Shown here one piece after another: positions 58,267 through 64,000 of a stretch of 64,000 bases of DNA. Under the pieces are notes generated by a model. The model ran no database searches. It was not told the origin of the DNA and saw nothing but the letters and a program-made list of their open reading frames with translations. Made by a program: the position numbers and the translations under genes. Within the stretch, counting starts at the first letter, position 1, and each line of letters begins with the position of its first letter. The stretch is from Tetrastigma voinierianum (Eukaryota; Streptophyta; Magnoliopsida; Vitales; Vitaceae): contig JAEQBH010005270.1 in the NCBI GenBank assembly GCA_016808115.1, positions 1 through 64,000 on the forward strand, read 5' to 3'.

Positions 58267-59857
58267 TGTGACGCTCCACATTGCACAATAATATTCCCTC
58301 AGCCCGGGGTGGTATCGCCCGATGGTGGAATTACCCCTAAACCCCACTCCCACTAAGTGCATATCACGATCAATGTAAACACACTCAAATGAAATTCATA
58401 TGATCTTACTTGAATGTCTACCTTTGAAACCCCTTGCCTTGAGTCTCCTTTGGCTCCCTCGCACACTTACTAAGCCATGTATGAAAACAGTTTAAAGCAA
58501 AACTTCATTGTTCTCGAAAACACATAAATTTCTAAGGTAAAAATATAGAGGACTACCCTAAAGTAGTGTTGGGAGAACCAAAACAATACATGGGCTCCTC
58601 AGACATGTAATTGTAGGACCATCTCCCATTACCATTCTACGAAAAATCATCCATTGAAATTCCTTCCATGACCATATAGTTTTTATTTTGCTCATGTCAT
58701 GCACTCACTTATTTTCTAGTTACCGGAAGTTATGGAAATACATTATGCCATTCAACACAATTTATACCAATATATCATATGCATATATTCTCGGTGCACT
58801 GCACTCAAACCACATGCTATTGGTTTGATCAATGACGCGCAATTTGCTCTTTGAAGCTAATCACGATTCTATTTCCAATGACCTACGCTGCAATTATATT
58901 TTATATAATTATGGCATCATGTTAACACATTATTTTCCTTCATTAACCTATTAATTTCCACACAACTCAAGCCATTCTACTTGGCTTAATTTTATGCACA
59001 CAACCATGGACATTTTTGGTCATTCATAACCGAGGGTACATTTTTAACGGTCGAAATAAACGTTAGGCTTATCATGACGCCCACTCACCACATGCTCGGT
59101 TCCACTTTGTGGAAGCAAATTCTCTTCATTCGCCTCCTTGCACAAAACACAATTTTCGCATAAATTATACCCTTGTGTGAAACGATCGTGGGTTTGTCGA
59201 AATAGGCTCAATTTTAACAATAGTCTGAGTTTTGGGGCCAGATGGCTTAACCGTTGAGGCCTCAAACCAACAAATCATGTAAAAACTTAAACGAAAATAA
59301 ACCAAGTAGGATAAAACTCTACTGTCGGGTTAGTCGAACTCCGGCTTGGATTGCCGCGTGTAATCCTTGCTGCGTGAACCACAACTTCTTGACGAAGAAA
59401 TCGCGACCGTTCGATCATTAGGAATCCTAGAGAGAAGTTGGGCTTATATACTGCAAATCATGAAAACCTAAGCTCTGCCTTCCTTCCGACCTCACTTGCG
59501 CGTTCACGGCGAAAATGGAAGAGCACTCTGGCACTGGTCCGCTATGCCATGTCTTATTATTGGTTGAGAGGATTTCTTATCCTCGACCTAACCACCCTGA
59601 CTTTTCTACCCTAATGGCATCATGCCTGTGTGTCCACGTGGGCCAGCGGTACCGAGTTGTTGAATCGATGCCACGACCGTGCTTTGTTTGTGAGCCCTCT
59701 CAAAATCGCATGTGTCACGGGTCGGCGTGTTAGCTAGATTTGTGAGGCAGATTCAACGGTGAGGAAGTCCGTTTCGTCATCGAGATTTAGAAAATTTCGA
59801 GTTTTCACGAAATTACGATTTACACATTTTTCAGAAATTGGAATTTTCGGTGCTACA
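58267..59857 (-). mobile_element. LTR (solo or partial), Tekay-like
   Basis: Left end TGTGACGCTCCACATTG and right end TTTTCGGTGCTACA. The conserved block lies at 58310-58372, the AATAAACCAAGTAGGATAAA block near 59290, and the family's LTR-start segment (GATTTGTGAGGCAGATTCAACGGTG and onward) at 59735-59857. No internal region adjoins. Flanks TCTTC and GACAA do not match, so the left end may lie further out. Confidence 0.6.
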
Positions 59858-61031
59858 GACAATGAATAAATAAAAGAAAAACTTTTTCATAAATGCTAAG
59901 ATGATATATAATTTAGTTCAAAACTTTTCATCATCAAAATGACGAAAAAACAAATAATTATCTTTTAGAAATTTTGCATTAACTTTTCTTACTTCAAACA
60001 AGTACTTAAGAATCTTGAAGAAGCTAATATGGAGAATCTCGATGAACTTTTTCACCCTTAACATAATAAGGAGGAACTGGTATTAATTATTCACTAAAAT
60101 TATAAGTTTGAGAATCCACTTAATTTCATAATGTCAATATTATTAATCTAATAATATTACAAAATCCTAACTATTAATAATTTAATTAATGAGTTTCAAA
60201 AACTTTTATAAAAAGTTGAACCTTTCAAATATCATTTCAAATATTTATTTATTTATATTCAAAATTAAATCCAACTACTCTACTAAAATAATTATTATCA
60301 ACATATATTATATGATTCCCCAATATTTATAACCATAAAATTATCTAAATAGAATTTCAAATTTTATTGAAAATCTAATTGTAAAAATCTATCCTCTAGT
60401 ACTTATCAAATACATATATTTATAAAACTTTAGCTTCCAAACATATCATATTTGTTTATTATTATTTTCTAAAAATTTATCATCAAATATTTACTTCTCT
60501 TTTCTAAAATTAATTGAATATGTAGAAACTTTTTTTTCCAACATCCATCATTACCTAGATTTCTTAGGCATGCTTTATACATAGGTTTCCTATGCCTACT
60601 TTATGAAAGTTTTTAAGCCTATTTTTTATATATATTTAATGATGTTAATCATAATAAGTCCCTTTTGGCTTTTTACTATATGTCATTTTTTTTTATTTTC
60701 AATTACACCAATCAAAATCATGCAGTTGTGCTTTTTGACTTTTGACTTACTTGCCACACACCCATGTTCAACTCTACAATTCCTACTTGTCTCATATTTA
60801 TTTATTTTTTGTTCCCCTACTTTTTCTTTTTTAATACAATAGTCCTCTACTTATTATTTTTTTCTTTATTATTTTCGTACAATGGTTTCGTACTTTGTTT
60901 TTTTTTTACTTTTTCATTCTCATACTCAAAGCAATTCAGTACGACACCGTTGTTTTACAAATCATTATTTTATTTTATTTTTCTGAAAGAGAGTGTAATC
61001 TAAATATGACTTCTTCATGTTTGAATTTTGT
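59858..61031. other. AT-rich, T-rich DNA without gene
   Basis: Long poly-pyrimidine and poly-T stretches (60660-60990) give several spurious phenylalanine- and leucine-rich frames of 60-80 residues. No motif, RNA gene or repeat boundary is visible. Confidence 0.5.
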
Positions 61032-62976
61032 TGTAGAAAATACGAAAATGAATTTTCTGAAAAAAGGTGAAATATAAAATTCGGTGAAATCAAGAGGGGT
61101 ACCTACAGATCTCGGATGGCGAAGCGAACTTCAGTTTCAAATCCTCTCACATGAGAATCTAAAACACCGTCAGATTTGGTTGAATTAGAGGCAGTGAGAA
61201 TTTTGTTTTAAGGGAGTGATAAGCGTAATCTGCGGGGCAGCAGCGCATTTTGGTGGCTCCACGGTGTGCTGCGATGTCAGTACAAAATTAGTCGACTTGA
61301 GCTCAGTGCTGGGGACCACATGGACATGGCATCTCACAGTGGATGGAAATCAGAAGTGGGTGGATGAAGTGGATGGGTAATCTCGGCCGTGGGAGGTTAT
61401 TGTGTGAGAGGTACAAAGAGGAATAAATGAAAGAAAAGATCATTTCTTCTCTCATTTGGAATAAACAGTGGAGAAAGTGGAAATTCTAGAGAGAAAGTCC
61501 AGCTCCATACAGATTTCCCGACTTCGAGCGATCGGTTCGCGTGAGCGAAGCGCGAGATTGTTCTGGCTAGGGAATACGCATGGACTTTGGTTTTGTGGAG
61601 TTTAAACAAGCTACGAGAAGGTAAGGGCCTTCTCTCTCGGTTATTTTGGTTTAAGGCGCACCTCGTGTTTGGTGATATAGTGAGGCATTTAATCGGAGTC
61701 AAAATGGAATTGAAATACGGAAGAATAAGGATGCCATTTCTGGGCGATCGCAGATGGGTTGGAATTTGTTGATGATCCATATGTTTATGTGTATTCAGGT
61801 GGTTTTGGGTGTTGTTGGTAGGAAATGGCCATAGTTCTCGAGGTTCCACTAAGTGGGCAGTGCTAGTGAGGCGCCCGCGGGCGCCTTTGCTCGTTTAGGA
61901 ATTATTAAAAGCAATCCCGGTTGTAGTTAAGATGAACAAATATCAGTAATGTTATTTGAATGAAATTGCTTGAAATGAATGGCTTGAATTATGTGGAAAG
62001 AAATTGTTAATGCATGAAAATTTAGTGTGTTAACATGAGTGTTTGAATTATATAAAAATATAATTGTGTAAGAGCCATTGAAATTAAATTGGATTGTTGA
62101 TTAGCCATGAGCTAATTTTGATGTTGTCTTTAGGAGTGAATAACGTGATGTTATAGGTTAATTTATGTTAGTATATGCATGATTTATATAATGAATTGTT
62201 TGAAAATGTATTGCATTCATATACACGGATGCACCACTAGAAAATTAGGTGAGTGCATGGCAGTGAGAAAATGAAAAATGAAAATGGTTGTGAGGAATTT
62301 GAGAAGATTTTAGAAGAATTTCTTTGATTGTCCAGCATTCATCTCGGACGGACCCATATTTGTTTGGATTACGGCAGTCGCTCGGAGGGTTATACAATAA
62401 ATTCACAGAGAGGTAGTATGTTTTAGAACAAAAACCTTTGTTTGAAAGCTTGATGTTTCGCTCTTGACATCACGTGAGAGTCGAGTGAGGATCGAAAAGT
62501 GGGAAAGATGAGTTGTTCTCATCCATTTCATATATAGCTTGTTGATGCGGAACATACATGTTTTACTTGAGTGTGTTTGGTTGCATATGCACTTAGGTGG
62601 GGAGTAACTCATATGGAGATTATCAGCTATTGGGCATTGCTCACACTGTCGAAAGGATCAGTATTATTTAGTACAAAGGAGTGTTTGGGAAAACTGACGG
62701 CTCTATTAGAAACGCTTACCTTGAAGAAAATGGGATTATTGGCTTTGATATATGTAAATTATAAAACATGTATTATAATTCTAAATTTTAATATATGTTG
62801 TATTAAGATGATATAATAACTCTTTAAGAGCATATAGTAATATAGTTGATGATATTTTGGTAGTATTGATGTGGCAGGCCAATGTAGCCATTTTACTCAT
62901 GTAGCATGAGTCTCATGATATGAGGCAGGTATTTATATTGACGGTGGTCATAGGACTCCCGATTTAAGGCGTCACA
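61032..62976 (+). mobile_element. Solo LTR, Tekay-like, plus orientation (about 1.95 kb)
   Basis: It begins TGTAGAAAATACGAAAATG and ends AAGGCGTCACA, and aligns block by block with the solo LTR at 7414-9192: CAGATCTCGGATGGCGAAGC near 61108, the GTGGATGGAAATC segment near 61342, a purine-rich GAAAGAAAAG segment near 61425 and the conserved CACTTAGGTGGGGAGTAACT block near 62590. No PBS or coding part follows. Right flank GATTT resembles the left AATTT if the start is taken at 61029. Confidence 0.75.
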
Positions 62977-63679
62977 GATTTAAACTTAAAAGAAAACTAA
63001 ATAATCTATACCAAAGAATCTAGGAAAATAAATAAGGAAAGAAATTTTATTTGAATTACATCATCAATATAGATCTAACATCTAGAGTTTCAGGTTTCTA
63101 GAAATAAAACAATAACATATCTTGGTAGACGAAAACAATGTACTCATTTTTCTATTCATTATAATACAGATTTAAGGAAAAATCTTACCTCTTAAATCAA
63201 TTACTTCCAAACCCTAGGTCTTTGACAGGTTTTCTATCATTTTATGATCAAGAGAGGGAGGTTATGTAAAGAACACAGAAAGGTTTTATTAATAATTTTT
63301 TTTTTATACTTAGGGTTTCTTAGTAGAATTACCTTTCTACCCTTATTTTAATTTAAAAGAAATTATACATTTTTTATATCCTTAAAGGTATGGAATTATC
63401 ACATCCTCCTCCACAGACAAAGTTTAGTGCTCTAAACTTGACATAAGTAGGTCATGAACTAATGTTTGAATGTCTTTTTCTCATAATTTTTTTTATAACT
63501 CCCAAATATCTCTTAAGTATTTGATTGTCTCATTAGACCTTTATTAACTTGACAATAATAGGCAATCTTCTTTTCTTCTTTCATCCCATTCATAAATTTA
63601 AAAGGTACTAGTTTCTCTCTTTTTATTTTATCTCAAATCTCATTACAACTTAACAAGCAACTTATAAGAGAACCTAAGC
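62977..63679. other. AT-rich DNA without gene
   Basis: No coding frame or repeat end is visible. It separates two LTRs of the same family and orientation, but I found no PBS after 62976, so they do not look like one element's pair. Confidence 0.5.
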
Positions 63680-64000
63680 TGTGAAACCCCGAGAAAATCC
63701 TAATTTTATGAAAAATGATAATTTCAGTCAAAATCCAAAAATTTTCTAAATATTAGATAGCATGAAAATGGACTCAGTTGAGATATTAGTCTGCGAAATC
63801 TAGCTACCAAGTAGAATTTAGGTAGATTTGAGCAGTCGGAATTTCTGTTTTTGAGGCAGGGGGTAGTGCGGGACAACTACGCACTTTAGGTGGCTCACGG
63901 TATGCCAGCGTGTCGGTCTGGAATTAGTCAACAGCAGGCTCAAGTGTGGGGCCCACTTGGACATGTGGCATATTGGATGGAAATCCAAAGTGGGTGGATA
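63680..64000 (+). mobile_element. Start of another Tekay-like LTR, cut by the window end
   Basis: It begins TGTGAAACCCCGAGAAAATC and continues with AATCTAGCTACCAAGTAGAA and GTGGGGCCCACTTGGACATG, matching 7414-7760 and 61032-61400. The remainder lies outside the window. Confidence 0.75.

Noticed and set aside
61397..61849. 150-residue minus-strand open frame
   Set aside because: It is antisense within a solo LTR; the homologous LTRs lack the same frame.
61032..64000. LTRs at 61032 and 63680 as the pair of one small element
   Set aside because: There is no primer-binding site after 62976 and no purine tract before 63680, and the 700 bp between them looks like ordinary AT-rich DNA.

Overview
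This is a stretch of repeat-filled intergenic DNA from a plant nuclear genome, probably a seed plant. It is AT-rich and built almost wholly from nested, decayed transposable elements. The evidence is the plant-specific retrotransposon lineages present (Tat with two RNase H domains, Tekay/Del-type chromoviruses, an Athila-like derivative), initiator-tRNA-Met and tRNA-Asp primer-binding sites, hAT, PIF/Harbinger and Mutator-like DNA transposon remains, and heavy apparent CpG decay. I found no intact host gene, tRNA gene, rRNA gene or CRISPR array.

Layout. 1-7413: a plus-strand Tat-lineage Ty3/gypsy element, broken in every domain (protease, RT, RNase H, second RNase H, integrase), followed by about 2.7 kb of non-coding DNA with four different tandem-repeat families. 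7414-9192: a solo LTR of a Tekay-like family. 9193-21554: AT-rich DNA with a PIF/Harbinger transposase pseudogene (10.2-10.9 kb), a long hairpin (11.88 kb), local duplications, two hAT-type elements bounded by 8-bp target duplications, possible SINEs and TA microsatellites. 21555-40551: one minus-strand Tekay-type element (element B below) with both LTRs, PBS, PPT and near-matching target duplications. It has been hit by three further LTR retrotransposons, each now reduced to a solo LTR: two inside its 3' LTR (23600-26582 and 27303-30426) and one inside its RNase H domain (32807-35272). Just outside lies a 171-bp Mutator-like MITE with a perfect 9-bp target duplication. 41120-44528: a truncated LTR of the same family. 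44529-about 48200: an Athila-like derivative with one LTR, PBS and a decayed gag but no pol. About 48203-56955: a second, worse decayed minus-strand Tekay-type element (element C) whose protease-RT segment is present twice in tandem. 56956-64000: three more LTRs of the same broad family separated by AT-rich DNA.

The parts do not cooperate as genes; they record an insertion history. Element B entered AT-rich DNA, was itself invaded three times, and each invader was later removed by LTR-LTR recombination. The most unusual structures are the arrays of a CpG-rich 10-bp palindrome, TGTCGCGACA, in the long Tekay-type LTRs, the way copy-to-copy differences pile up on that palindrome, the four-family minisatellite cluster behind the Tat pol region, and a series of small hairpins inside the solo LTR at 23.6-26.6 kb.

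Limits: all assignments come from reading translated fragments and comparing copies by eye. Boundaries given with matching target duplications are firm to within a few bases; other boundaries are approximate.
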